DNA of 64,000 nucleotides from assembly GCF_011039135.1 (NCBI RefSeq), contig NZ_JAAKEJ010000001.1:1-64000 (forward strand). Direction: 5' to 3'. Both the position numbers and the translations under genes were made by a program. This DNA is from Desulfovibrio sp. ZJ209 (lineage in GTDB: Bacteria > Desulfobacterota > Desulfovibrionia > Desulfovibrionales > Desulfovibrionaceae). The notes beneath the pieces are model-generated. The model ran no database searches. It worked only from the letters and a program-made list of their open reading frames with translations, and had not been told where the DNA came from. Each line of letters opens with the position of its first letter. The first letter of the stretch is position 1. Shown here piece by piece: positions 15,121 through 23,942 of the stretch.

Positions 15121-15501
15121 ATGCCGATTTACGAATATCAATGCCCCAAGTGCGGCAACATCTTTGAGGAATGGGCCAAGGCCTCCGAATCGCACAAGGA
15201 GGAACCGTGCCCCCAGTGCGGCACGCCCTCGCCGCGCATCATCTCGCGCACGTCCTTCGTGCTCAAGGGCGACGGCTGGTATGTGAGCGATTACGGCTAC
15301 CGCAAGGGCATCACCGAGGACGGCGGCGGCGGCGCGGCCGTGCCCGCCCCGAGCACCCCCACCACGCCGGCCAAGCAGGGCGAGAAGGCCCTTGCCAAGG
15401 CGGACGCCAAGCCCGCCAAGGCCGAAGCCGCGCCCAAGGCCGAAAAGGCCGCCAAGCCCGCCAAGGCCAAGGCCGCGGCCAACGGCGCCAAGAAGGCGTG
15501 A
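15121..15501 (+). CDS. FmdB-family zinc ribbon protein
   Basis: 126 aa. MPIYEYQCPKCGNIFEEW and CPQCGTPSPRIISRTSFVLK form the FmdB/CxxC_CXXC regulatory zinc ribbon (four Cys in two CxxC pairs). FVLKGDGWYVSDYGYRK is the usual continuation. The last 55 residues are a low-complexity Ala/Lys/Pro tail (repeated AKPAK, AKAEA). Known members are putative regulators; target unknown. No convincing Shine-Dalgarno precedes the ATG. purB starts 19 bases after the stop. Confidence 0.88.
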   Translation: MPIYEYQCPKCGNIFEEWAKASESHKEEPCPQCGTPSPRIISRTSFVLKGDGWYVSDYGYRKGITEDGGGGAAVPAPSTPTTPAKQGEKALAKADAKPAKAEAAPKAEKAAKPAKAKAAANGAKKA

Positions 15502-15520
15502 CCCGCCCCGCGAGGAAGGC

Positions 15521-16825
15521 ATGATCGAACGCTATACCCGGCCGGAAATGGGCCGCATCTGGACTCTGGAAAACCGCTACCGGGCATGGCTCGCCGTGGA
15601 GCTCGCCGTGTGCGAGGCCTGGGCAGAGCTCGGCCGCGTGCCGGCCGAGGCCGTGGCCGTCATCCGCGAGAAGGCGGACATCGACGTTGACCGCATCCTC
15701 GCCATCGAGGAAGTGACGCGGCATGATGTCATCGCCTTTTTGACCTCGCTGGAAGAGAAAGTCGGCCCCGAGGCGCGCTTCATCCACTTGGGCTGCACCT
15801 CGTCCGACATCGTGGATACGGCCAATGCCCTGCTCCTCCAGCAGGCCGGGGCGCTCATCCTCGAGGACATCGACGCCCTGCTCGCCACCCTCAAGGACCT
15901 CGCCGGGCGGCACAAAGGCGTGCTCTGCATGGGCCGCACCCATGGCATCCACGCCGAGCCCACCAGTTTCGGGCTCAAGATGGCCGGCTTTTACGCCGAA
16001 TTTTCCCGCCATCGCCGCCGCGTGCGCGAGGCGCTCGATAATATCCGCGTGGGCAAGCTCTCCGGCGCGGTGGGCACCTACGCCTTCGTGACGCCCGAGG
16101 TGGAAAAGCTGGCCCTGGAGCGCCTAGGCCTCAGGGTGGACCCGCACTCCACCCAGATCGTCCAGCGCGACCGCTATTCGCAATTCTTCTGCGCGCTCGC
16201 CATCCTGGGCGGCGGCATCGAGCGCCTCGCCGTGGAGCTCAGGCACCTCCAGCGCACCGAGGTGCTGGAGGCGGAAGAGGGCTTCGGCAAGGGCCAGAAG
16301 GGCTCCTCGGCCATGCCACACAAGAAGAACCCCATTTCGGCCGAAAATCTCTGCGGCCTCTCGCGCCTCTTGCGCGGCAACGCCCTCGCCGCCCTGGAGG
16401 ACCAGGCCTTGTGGCACGAGCGCGACATCAGCCATTCCTCGGTGGAGCGCGTCATCATGCCCGATTCCACCATCATCACCGACTACGCGCTGGCGCGCCT
16501 CACCCGGGTGCTTTCGGGCCTCGTGACGCACCCGGAGCGCATGCGGGAAAATATGGACCGCTCCTTCGGGCTCTATTTCTCGCAGCGGGTGCTCACCGCG
16601 CTCATTGCCACGGGCATGCCCCGGCAGGAGGCGTACGAGGCCGTGCAGCGCCTCGCCATGGAGAGCTGGCGGAGCCGCCGCCCCTTCCCGGAACTCGTGA
16701 AGGCGGACGCGGCCATCGCCGGGCGCCTGGGCGCGGAGCTCGACGGCCTTTTCGACCCGGCCTATTACCTGCGCCACGAGGACGCCATTTTCGCCCGCGT
16801 CTTCGGCCCGGACGCGGAAAACTAG
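15521..16825 (+). CDS. purB: Adenylosuccinate lyase
   Basis: 434-aa fumarase-superfamily enzyme acting twice in purine synthesis (SAICAR to AICAR, adenylosuccinate to AMP). Signature GSSAMPHKKNP at about 258-268 holds the flexible catalytic Ser loop. THGIHAEPTSFG carries the general-acid His and HLGCTSSDIVDTA is another conserved block. ATG 15521 has GAGGAAGG upstream; the longer upstream frame is a shadow of the preceding gene. pyrE follows after 10 bases, giving a purB-pyrE pairing. Confidence 0.96.
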   Translation: MIERYTRPEMGRIWTLENRYRAWLAVELAVCEAWAELGRVPAEAVAVIREKADIDVDRILAIEEVTRHDVIAFLTSLEEKVGPEARFIHLGCTSSDIVDTANALLLQQAGALILEDIDALLATLKDLAGRHKGVLCMGRTHGIHAEPTSFGLKMAGFYAEFSRHRRRVREALDNIRVGKLSGAVGTYAFVTPEVEKLALERLGLRVDPHSTQIVQRDRYSQFFCALAILGGGIERLAVELRHLQRTEVLEAEEGFGKGQKGSSAMPHKKNPISAENLCGLSRLLRGNALAALEDQALWHERDISHSSVERVIMPDSTIITDYALARLTRVLSGLVTHPERMRENMDRSFGLYFSQRVLTALIATGMPRQEAYEAVQRLAMESWRSRRPFPELVKADAAIAGRLGAELDGLFDPAYYLRHEDAIFARVFGPDAEN

Positions 16826-16835
16826 CGGAGGCCCC

Positions 16836-17396
16836 ATGCAGCAGGAGCAAAAGCGCCGCCTCGCCCGCATCCTCAAGGAAAAATCCTACCGGGAGGGGGA
16901 TTTCGTCCTCGCTTCGGGCCGCAGGAGCGACTATTATTTCGATTGCCGCGTCACCGCGCTCTCGGCCGAGGGCTCGTGGCTCATCGGCTCGCTCTTCAAC
17001 GACCTTCTTTCCGACCTCGCCATCCGCGGCGTGGGCGGCATGACCCTCGGCGCCGACCCCTTGGTCACGGCCACCACGGTCATCTCGTGGGAGCGCGGCC
17101 GCCCGTTGCACGGGCTTATCGTGCGCAAGGAGGCCAAGGGCCACGGCACCGGGCAGTTCGTGGAAGGGCTCGGCAATTTCGCGCCGGGCGACGCCGTCGC
17201 CATGCTCGAGGATGTGGTGACGACCGGCGGCTCCCTGCTCAAGGCCTGTGAGCGCGTGCGCGACGCGGGCCTCGAGATCGCGGCCGTCTGCGCCATCCTC
17301 GACCGGGAGGAGGGCGGCCGCGAGGCCATCGCCGAGGCGGGCTACAACCTGCTCTCGCTCTTCACCCGCAAGGAGCTCGTCGACCTTGCCCGCTGA
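16836..17396 (+). CDS. pyrE: Orotate phosphoribosyltransferase
   Basis: 186 aa. The PRPP-binding loop is VAMLEDVVTTGGSLLKA, with the catalytic flexible loop at IVRKEAKGHGTG. GRRSDYYFDCR near the N-terminus is typical of the family. It converts orotate and PRPP to OMP, the step after PyrD/PyrK encoded at 8533-10279. The Shine-Dalgarno GGAGG lies upstream, and the 3' end overlaps the probable TTG start of the L,D-transpeptidase. Confidence 0.95.
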   Translation: MQQEQKRRLARILKEKSYREGDFVLASGRRSDYYFDCRVTALSAEGSWLIGSLFNDLLSDLAIRGVGGMTLGADPLVTATTVISWERGRPLHGLIVRKEAKGHGTGQFVEGLGNFAPGDAVAMLEDVVTTGGSLLKACERVRDAGLEIAAVCAILDREEGGREAIAEAGYNLLSLFTRKELVDLAR

Positions 17397-19587
17397 ACGC
17401 GCCAGAGGGCCGCGTGCGCGCATGCTCATGGCGTGCGCACTTGCGGCGTGCCTCCTTTCCGGGGGCGCCCTGACCGCGCCCCCGGCCGCGCTGGCCGACA
17501 ACTGGCAGGCCACCCTGCGCAACGAGGGGCTGCCGTCCAAGCTCGTGGGCGTGGACAAGAAGCACAAGACCTTCCATTATTTTGAAAAAAAGAGCCCGCT
17601 CAAGCTCCGCTATTCCTACCCCTGCGTGACGGGCCAGCTTGACGGCGACAAGCAGCAGGTGAACGACCTGAAGACGCCCGAGGGCGTGTACTTTGTGGAA
17701 TACAAGATCGCGGGCGGCCTCGACTTCCGCGAATACGGCGGCATCGCCTATACCCTGAACTACCCGAACCCGGTGGACCGCCTGCGCGGCAAGACCGGCC
17801 ACGGCATCTGGATCCACAGCAAGGGCTTCGACCTCGTGCCCACCAAGGGCTGCGTGGCCATCGGCCTCAAGGACATCGCCGAAGTGGGCCCCCTGCTCAC
17901 GCCGGGCACGGCCGTGGTGCTCGCCGAGGAGTTCGACGCCGCCCGCCAGCCCGCGCCGGACGACGGCACGGCCGCGGAGCTTCGCGGCCTTATGCGCGAC
18001 TGGAGCGACGCCTGGGCCTCGCGCTCCGACGCGCTCTTCGATTTTTACGACGCCCCTGCCTATTCCCGCGCCACCGAGGATTTCGGCGCCTTCCGCCGCA
18101 ACAAGGAACGGCTCTTCAAGATCCTGAGCTTCATCAAGATCTACAACCGCGAGATCCACGCCCTCGAAGGCCCCGGCTACTGGGTCACGTGGTCGGAGCA
18201 GTTCTACACCGCCTCCAACCTTTCCACCGAGGGTATCCGGCGCCTCTACTGGCAAAAGGGCGGCGACGGCAAGTTCCGCATCGTGGGCATGGAGTGGACG
18301 CCGCGCGACGTGGGCATGCAGGCGGATTTCAAGCAGGGGCGGCTCGTGGCCGAGGCGCCGCGCAACGTGCGCACGGACGCCGGTGGCGCGGACCCGGAAA
18401 TGCCCGTGGCCCCCAGGCTCGACATGCCCGAGGCCCCGGCCGTCGGCGCCGTGGCCGCTCCGGCAAAACCCGTTGCGGCCGGCGCGGAACAGCAGCCCAA
18501 GGCCGGCCCGGCCATCGCGGCGGCTGCCGCGTCGGCTGATGCGGGGCAGCTCGTCGCCATCAGCGACCCGCTCGTGCCGCGCAAAACGCCCGTGGCGCCG
18601 CCGGCGGAGATCACCTGGGGCAGCGGCAGGAGCATGGACGCGCGCCAGGGCGCGCCCGGCGCGGAGGCGCCCCCGGCCGTTCCGGCGCCCGGGCCTGCCG
18701 AGACGCCCGCGACCCCGCCGCAGGAGCCTGCGCCCGCTGCCGCACCCCCCCAGGCCGTGACCCCGGCCCCACAAGCCGCCCCGGTCCCGGAAGCGGCGCC
18801 CGCGCAGGAGGCGGCGCCGCAAGCCTTCACCGCCGAGGACAAGGCCGCGCTCGCCCGGGACGTGCGCGCCTGGAACAAGGCCTTCGCCGAGCGCTCCGCC
18901 GACATCGCCGATTTTTACGACCGCAAGGAATATAACCGCCTGCCGCATGCGCTGGGCGTGCCGCGCGGGCCTTCCTATGACAGCGCCATGCGCGCCCTGC
19001 AGCGGGAGTTCCGCCAGCCGTGGATGCGCGTGGTGGAGCGCGAGCCCGTGCTGGAATACCACTACCCGGTGGCCGTGAGCCGCTGCGAGCAGATGGTCGT
19101 GGGCCCCGAGGGCGCGGTGCAGGGCTTGCGGACGCTCTGGTGGCGCAAGGACGCCGATGGCGAGTTCCGCATCGTGGGCTCGGAGTTCAAGCCCGGCGAG
19201 TACGGGCTCGCGGCCGATTATCTGGAGCTCGTGAGCGGCGAGGTGAGCCGCGCCGTGGAGGCCTGGCGCAAGGCCTGGGAAGGCGCCCGGGTGGACGATT
19301 ACATGGCTTTTTACACGCCGGACGCCGTGCAAGGGGGCCGCGCGGGCAGCCGCACCATCCGCAGCCAGAAGGAAGGCCTCTGGGGCCGCGTCAAGCCGAC
19401 CATGGTCAATCTTTCGGGCCTGCGCCTCGCCATGGACAGGCGCGGCATCCGCGCGGACATGACTCAGGCCTATGCGGACAGCGCCGGCCGCAGCGACCGC
19501 GGCGTGAAGACGCTGCTTTTGCGCTATGACGGCAAGGACTGGCGCATCCAGCGCGAGGACTGGGCCCCCGAGGCCCCGGCGAGGTAG
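17386..19587 (+). CDS. L,D-transpeptidase with three NTF2-like repeats
   Basis: About 733 aa. The YkuD domain has HGIWIHSKGFDL with the catalytic His (about 139) and TKGCVAIGLKD with the nucleophilic Cys (about 156); it should cross-link peptidoglycan or attach lipoprotein in the periplasm. Three related NTF2/SnoaL-like segments follow (about 205-310, 485-610, 625-733), each with a W..A....D....FY pattern, separated by a Pro/Ala linker of about 110 residues. TTG 17386 with AAGGAG upstream supplies the charged N-region (RARGPRAR) of a signal peptide ending AALA-DN. ATG 17422 is the alternative but lacks positive charge. Confidence 0.85.
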   Translation: MPAERARGPRARMLMACALAACLLSGGALTAPPAALADNWQATLRNEGLPSKLVGVDKKHKTFHYFEKKSPLKLRYSYPCVTGQLDGDKQQVNDLKTPEGVYFVEYKIAGGLDFREYGGIAYTLNYPNPVDRLRGKTGHGIWIHSKGFDLVPTKGCVAIGLKDIAEVGPLLTPGTAVVLAEEFDAARQPAPDDGTAAELRGLMRDWSDAWASRSDALFDFYDAPAYSRATEDFGAFRRNKERLFKILSFIKIYNREIHALEGPGYWVTWSEQFYTASNLSTEGIRRLYWQKGGDGKFRIVGMEWTPRDVGMQADFKQGRLVAEAPRNVRTDAGGADPEMPVAPRLDMPEAPAVGAVAAPAKPVAAGAEQQPKAGPAIAAAAASADAGQLVAISDPLVPRKTPVAPPAEITWGSGRSMDARQGAPGAEAPPAVPAPGPAETPATPPQEPAPAAAPPQAVTPAPQAAPVPEAAPAQEAAPQAFTAEDKAALARDVRAWNKAFAERSADIADFYDRKEYNRLPHALGVPRGPSYDSAMRALQREFRQPWMRVVEREPVLEYHYPVAVSRCEQMVVGPEGAVQGLRTLWWRKDADGEFRIVGSEFKPGEYGLAADYLELVSGEVSRAVEAWRKAWEGARVDDYMAFYTPDAVQGGRAGSRTIRSQKEGLWGRVKPTMVNLSGLRLAMDRRGIRADMTQAYADSAGRSDRGVKTLLLRYDGKDWRIQREDWAPEAPAR

Positions 19588-19590
19588 GCC

Positions 19591-20346
19591 GTGCGCTACC
19601 ACGAGCAGCTTGGCATCATCCTCATGCGCGACAATGGCCCGCGCCGCAGCTTCCGCTTGAGGCGGAGCAGCTTTTTCGCGCTCGTCATTTTTTTTGGCTG
19701 CATGCCCGTGGTCTGCGCCGTGCTGGCGTGGCAGTGCTGGCAGCTCTGGCAGGAAAACGCCAGCCTGCGCGCCAACATGCAGCGCTTCGAGATGGACTGC
19801 CAGATGGCCCAGGCCACGGCCGAGCGTTTGCAGAATTTTGAGGAGTTGCTGCGCGAGGAGGGCGTGCAGGGCCGGGAGCTCCTGCTCAGGCGCCTTGCGC
19901 GCGCGGGCGGCGACTCCGCCCAGGCGCAGGAGGGGGCGACCGCCGAATCCGCCCAGGCCGCGGCCGCCTCATCGCCGCTGGGCGAAGGCCCGGGGCACGA
20001 GGACTTCCCCGAAGTGGATACGGGCCGCGTGAAAGTGGCCAATGTGCAGGCGCGGGCGCTTCGGGGCAACGGCCTGCGCATCGGCCTCGACCTGCGCAAC
20101 ACGGAGACCCAGAAACTCCTCGCCGGCACGGTTTCCGCCACCCTCGTGACGGCATCCGGCCAGAAGTGCCCGCTCGCCTTCGACCCCGAAGACGTGGGCA
20201 ATTTCCGCATCAGCCGCTTCAAGCGCGCGGTCATGGTGGCCCGCGTGCCCGACCAGTACAGCCTTGTCAACGCGCAGGTCATCCTTGAGGTCACGGAGCC
20301 GGACTCGGGCCTCATCTACCGCAACATCTTCGCCGTGGAGCGCTAG
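19591..20346 (+). CDS. Membrane-anchored coiled-coil protein, unknown function
   Basis: 251 aa from GTG 19591, with GAGGTAGG upstream and three bases after the transpeptidase stop. A basic cytoplasmic start (RRSFRLRRS) precedes one transmembrane helix (about 27-48), then a short coiled coil (about 52-85), an Ala/Gly-rich linker, and a C-terminal beta-rich domain (RIGLDLRNTETQKLLAGTV to the end). The position after an L,D-transpeptidase suggests a cell-envelope role. Family not recognised. Confidence 0.75.
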   Translation: MRYHEQLGIILMRDNGPRRSFRLRRSSFFALVIFFGCMPVVCAVLAWQCWQLWQENASLRANMQRFEMDCQMAQATAERLQNFEELLREEGVQGRELLLRRLARAGGDSAQAQEGATAESAQAAAASSPLGEGPGHEDFPEVDTGRVKVANVQARALRGNGLRIGLDLRNTETQKLLAGTVSATLVTASGQKCPLAFDPEDVGNFRISRFKRAVMVARVPDQYSLVNAQVILEVTEPDSGLIYRNIFAVER

Positions 20347-20348
20347 GG

Positions 20349-20364
20349 GCGCCCCTCCGGGCGC
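20349..20364. terminator. Short hairpin between convergent genes
   Basis: GCGCCC (20349-20354) and GGGCGC (20359-20364) pair around CTCC in the 18-bp gap between two convergent stops. There is no T tract, so it is at most a weak shared terminator. Confidence 0.35.
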
Positions 20365-21642
20365 TCAGCGCACGGGCTCGATGACCTCCACGCCGTCCAT
20401 GTAGGGCACGAGCACCTTGGGCAGCACCACGCTGCCGTCCTTCTGCTGGCCGTTTTCGAGGATTGCCGCCATGGTGCGCCCGGTGGGGAGCCCCGAGCCG
20501 TTGAGCGTGTGCACCCACGCGGCCTTGCCGCCCTTGGGTTTGAAGCGGATATTGGCGCGCCGCGCCTGGAAATCCGTGCAGTTGGAGCAGGAGGAGATCT
20601 CGCGGTAGGTGTTCTGCGAGGGCAGCCAGACCTCCACGTCATAGGTCTTGGCGGCGCTGAAGCCGAGGTCGCCCGTGCAGAGGGTGATGACGCGGTAGGG
20701 CAGTTCCAGAAGCTCCAGCAGGTGCCGCGCATGGCCGGTCATGAGCTCGAGCTGGGCCATGCTGTCGTCCGGGTGGGCGAAGCGGACCATCTCCACCTTG
20801 GTGAACTGGTGCATGCGGATCATGCCGCGCGTATCCTTGCCGGCGCTGCCCGCCTCGGAGCGGAAGCAGGGCGTGGCCGCGCAGTAGGCGAGCGGAAGCT
20901 CCGCCTCGTCCAGCGTCTCGCCGGCGTGCAGGTTGGTGAGCGGCACTTCGGCGGTGGGGATGAGGTAATAGTCCCAGTCGCGCACCTTGAAGAGGTCTTC
21001 CTCGAACTTGGGGAGCTGCCCGGTGCCGGTCATGGTCACGCGGTTGACCATGTAGGGCGGCGAGATCTCGATATAGCCCTCGTGTTTCGTGTGCTGGTCG
21101 AGGAAGAAGTTGGCCAGCGCCCGGTCGAGGCGCGCGGCCCAGGCGCGCTCCACCACGAAGCGGCTGCCCGTGAGCTTCGCCGCGCGGGCGAAGTCGAGCC
21201 CGCCGAGGCGCGTGCCGAGCTCGCCGTGCTCCTCGGGGGTGAAGTCAAAGCTGCGCGGCGTGCCCCACCGCGCGACTTCCACATTCTCCTTTTCATCCGC
21301 GCCCTGCGGCACCGAGGAATCCGGCAAGTTGGGCACGGAGAGCAGCCAGGCCTCCTCCCCGGCCTTGACCCCGGCCACTTCGGCGTCGAGCTTCTTGATG
21401 CGCTCGGAAAGCTCGCCGAGCTCGGCGAAGCGGTCGCTGGCGTCGCCACCGGCGCGCTTGATGGCGGCCACCTCGTCCGAGGCCGTGTTGCGCTGGCTCT
21501 TCAGGCCCTCCACCTCGGCGAGGAGGGCGCGGCGCCGCTCGTCAAGGGCGCGAAATTCCCGCATGTCGAGCTTGGAATGGCGCTCCTTGAGCGCTTTTTC
21601 CACCACTTCCGGCTGCTTTTGCGCCAGCTTGAGATCGATCAT
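20365..21642 (-). CDS. serS: Seryl-tRNA synthetase
   Basis: 425-aa class II synthetase. The N-terminal coiled-coil arm (about 1-110) contacts the long variable arm of tRNA-Ser. Motif 2 is in [20 protein letters not shown] and motif 3 in [27 protein letters not shown] and [18 protein letters not shown] are also characteristic. ATG 21642 with GGAGCAGG upstream is the expected start; the extra upstream frame has no support. Transcribed alone, leftward. Confidence 0.96.
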   Translation of the reverse strand: MIDLKLAQKQPEVVEKALKERHSKLDMREFRALDERRRALLAEVEGLKSQRNTASDEVAAIKRAGGDASDRFAELGELSERIKKLDAEVAGVKAGEEAWLLSVPNLPDSSVPQGADEKENVEVARWGTPRSFDFTPEEHGELGTRLGGLDFARAAKLTGSRFVVERAWAARLDRALANFFLDQHTKHEGYIEISPPYMVNRVTMTGTGQLPKFEEDLFKVRDWDYYLIPTAEVPLTNLHAGETLDEAELPLAYCAATPCFRSEAGSAGKDTRGMIRMHQFTKVEMVRFAHPDDSMAQLELMTGHARHLLELLELPYRVITLCTGDLGFSAAKTYDVEVWLPSQNTYREISSCSNCTDFQARRANIRFKPKGGKAAWVHTLNGSGLPTGRTMAAILENGQQKDGSVVLPKVLVPYMDGVEVIEPVR

Positions 21643-21742
21643 CGCCTGCTCCCCATGTGTGCCCGGGATCTGTTCGGCCGCCCGCACGCCGGGCGCCGCC
21701 CCGTAGGTAGCATGGCGGCCAGCGCCTTGCAAGATGCGGCCG

Positions 21743-21772
21743 TTGCGTGTATCTCTAAACAGATTCTAGAAT
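21743..21772 (+). promoter_or_regulatory. Candidate sigma-70 promoter for the lipoprotein gene
   Basis: TTGCGT (21743-21748) and TAGAAT (21767-21772), 18-bp spacer, in the only AT-richer part of the serS/lipoprotein gap and about 25 bp before the ATG. Confidence 0.45.
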
Positions 21773-21797
21773 CAACTCCACATCCCGTGAGGCAGCC

Positions 21798-22400
21798 ATG
21801 CAACACCGCCGCTCAATGCCCGTCGTCCTGCTTGCCCTCCTTGGGGCGGTTTTCCTGCTTTCGGCCTGCGGGCCGAGCAATACCGTGCGCCTCCTGCCAC
21901 CCCCGCCGCTGGACGCCTCGGTCCTGCCCGCTCCCAACGCGCCCAGCGTGAGCGTGGTGAATTTTGAGGACAAGCGCGTGGACACCGCGTCCATCGGCGT
22001 GCGCCGCGACGGCAGCGCCTTTACGACCAGCGGCGACGTGGCCGAGTGGATCAGCCGGGCGCTGGCCGACGAGCTCGCCCGCAGCGGGTTCCAGGTGACG
22101 TTCGCCGCCAATGTGAACCAGGCCCGAAGCGGCAACCCCGACTATCTCGTCACCGGCCAGGTGGACGAGGTGTGGCTCAAGGAGAATTCCTCCATGGAGA
22201 TCTCCTCCCAGATGCGGGTCAAGTGCGCGCTCGCCAACCGCAAGGGGCGCCTCTGGAGCGAGTCCACCAACGCGAGCCAGAGCCGCAGCGGGCTGCCCTC
22301 GGGCTCCACGGCGGACAACCTTTTGCTCGACACCCTGCGCGACCTCGTGAAGCCCATGGCCCAGAAGATCGTGCAGACCATCGACGCCAAGAAGAACTAG
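21798..22400 (+). CDS. Outer-membrane lipoprotein, YajG-like
   Basis: 200 aa with a lipoprotein signal: basic start, hydrophobic core and lipobox LLSAC (Cys24). The mature part (VSVVNFEDKRVDTASIGVRR, then DELARSGFQVTF and VTGQVDEVWLKE) resembles YajG-type lipoproteins of unknown role, which share a fold with LpoB/TolB N-domains. GPS after the Cys gives no clear Asp+2 retention signal, so outer membrane is likely. It heads a short operon with the next two genes. Confidence 0.75.
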   Translation: MQHRRSMPVVLLALLGAVFLLSACGPSNTVRLLPPPPLDASVLPAPNAPSVSVVNFEDKRVDTASIGVRRDGSAFTTSGDVAEWISRALADELARSGFQVTFAANVNQARSGNPDYLVTGQVDEVWLKENSSMEISSQMRVKCALANRKGRLWSESTNASQSRSGLPSGSTADNLLLDTLRDLVKPMAQKIVQTIDAKKN

Positions 22401-22403
22401 GCC

Positions 22404-23525
22404 GTGGGGCTCACGCCCGCAAGCGCGGCGCCCGGGCCGTGGCGCTTCTGGGCCCTGTGCGGGGCGATCTTCTGCCTGCTCGGCGGGGGCCCGTGCCCCG
22501 CGCTGGCCGGGGCGACGGCTGCGGGCGCATCGCCGGGGCCCTGCGCCGTGACCGAGGTGATGGACCGCCCCTTTCCGCTCCTCGTGCCGCTGTCCTACCG
22601 CTGGGCCCGGGGCGCGGCGTGGATGAGCGCCCTCATCACGGCCTCGCCCGCGCTTGAGGCCGGGGCGCGCCGGGCTCTTGCCGATGCGGGCCTTGCCGAC
22701 CGCGGCGGCCTGCTCGCGCTCAGCGCGCGGCTGCACAGCATCGGCCACCTCACGCCCGACGATTCGCCGGAACTGGCCGTGGCCGTGCGCCTTGTGCCCG
22801 CGCCCGACATGCCGCAGGCCCTTGCCGGCGCCCTGCGCGAGGGCGAACTGCTCGCGCTGCTCAGGGCGCTCCTGCTCGACATGGAATCGACCCTGCTCGC
22901 CGTGCAGCGGTCGTGGCCGGCCACGCTTGCCGAAGCGCGCCAACAGGCCTCCGGGCTCGACGCGGCTTCCCTGCGCCTGGAGGCGCTCTGGCGCGGCGCC
23001 ATGGCCGCGCAGCCGGCAGCGGGCGGCTGGATGTGCGCGCCCGGGGCGCTCCCCGCGCTGGAGCTCGCCGTCAGGGGCGCGCCGGACAATGCGGCCCTGT
23101 GGCTCCTGCTGGCCGAGGCGCGCCTTCAGGGCGACCTGCCGCAGGCGGCGGTGGGCGCCGCCGGGGAAGCCCTCGGGCTCCTCGCCGGGCGCGCGCACCC
23201 CGCGGACGCGCGGCTGGAGGCCCGGGCGCGCTATGTGCGCGGCCTCGGGCACTGGCGGCTCGGGCAACCGGCGCTGGCCGAGGCCGACCTTGATGCCGCC
23301 CTGGGGACTATTTCCCCAGAGAGCGGCGCACAGGGGGCGGAACGGGCGCGCCGCCTGCGCGCGCGGGGGGCCGTGCGCCTCATGCGCCGCCATGTGGCCG
23401 GTATGTGCGAGGATTTTGCCGCGGCCTGCGCCCTGGGCGACTGCGAGGGGCTGGCCGCGGCCCGGGCGCGCGGGCATTGCCGCGGGGACGCCGCAAGCGC
23501 GGACGAAGCGGGTGCCACGCCATGA
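22404..23525 (+). CDS. Secreted TPR-like repeat protein, unknown function
   Basis: 373 aa from GTG 22404, three bases after the lipoprotein stop. A signal-peptide-like N-terminus (WRFWALCGAIFCLLGGGPC) is followed by an Ala/Leu-rich helical protein. The last third has tetratricopeptide-like helices (NAALWLLLAEARLQGDLPQA, GLGHWRLGQPALAEADLDAA) and ends with a Cys-containing EDFAAACALGDCEGLAAA segment as in Sel1-type repeats. Probably periplasmic. Its stop overlaps the next start (ATGA). Confidence 0.65.
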   Translation: MGLTPASAAPGPWRFWALCGAIFCLLGGGPCPALAGATAAGASPGPCAVTEVMDRPFPLLVPLSYRWARGAAWMSALITASPALEAGARRALADAGLADRGGLLALSARLHSIGHLTPDDSPELAVAVRLVPAPDMPQALAGALREGELLALLRALLLDMESTLLAVQRSWPATLAEARQQASGLDAASLRLEALWRGAMAAQPAAGGWMCAPGALPALELAVRGAPDNAALWLLLAEARLQGDLPQAAVGAAGEALGLLAGRAHPADARLEARARYVRGLGHWRLGQPALAEADLDAALGTISPESGAQGAERARRLRARGAVRLMRRHVAGMCEDFAAACALGDCEGLAAARARGHCRGDAASADEAGATP

Positions 23526-23863
23526 GCCAGCCCGTGTTGCTCAAGGTCTACGGCAATCTTTTCCCGGCGGAGGAGGCCGACCGCGAGGCGCTGGCCCAGG
23601 CCTGCGCGGGCCGCGTGCCCGCCGGGGACGGCGAAGCTGTGCTGCGCGAGGGCGACCTTGTGCGCATCTCCTTCGAGGGGCTGTATTTCCCGGTGGAGGA
23701 CGTGCTGGAGGCCATCGCCGCGCGGCTTCGGCCGGCCCAGCAGGGCAAGCTCGACGTGCTCGACCTCGAGGCCTGGCGGCTCACGCGCCACCTCTTCGCC
23801 GAGGGGCGCTTCACGTCCCGCACGGCGCCGCTCAACAATGTGCTGGACTTTTCCGGGCATTAA
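23522..23863 (+). CDS. Conserved small protein, unknown function
   Basis: 113 aa, soluble, starting MSQPVLLKVYGNLFPAEEAD. The start overlaps the upstream stop by ATGA, which fixes it. An alpha/beta composition with RISFEGLYFPVEDVLEAI and KLDVLDLEAWRLTRH is visible. No family recognised; coupling suggests a shared role with the two envelope genes upstream. Confidence 0.65.
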   Translation: MSQPVLLKVYGNLFPAEEADREALAQACAGRVPAGDGEAVLREGDLVRISFEGLYFPVEDVLEAIAARLRPAQQGKLDVLDLEAWRLTRHLFAEGRFTSRTAPLNNVLDFSGH

Positions 23864-23942
23864 GCATTTCTTTTGCTGACGGCCGCGGGCGCCCCGCGGA
23901 CGGAAAACCTTTCACCTTCTTTAGCACGGACAGGACATCCTC

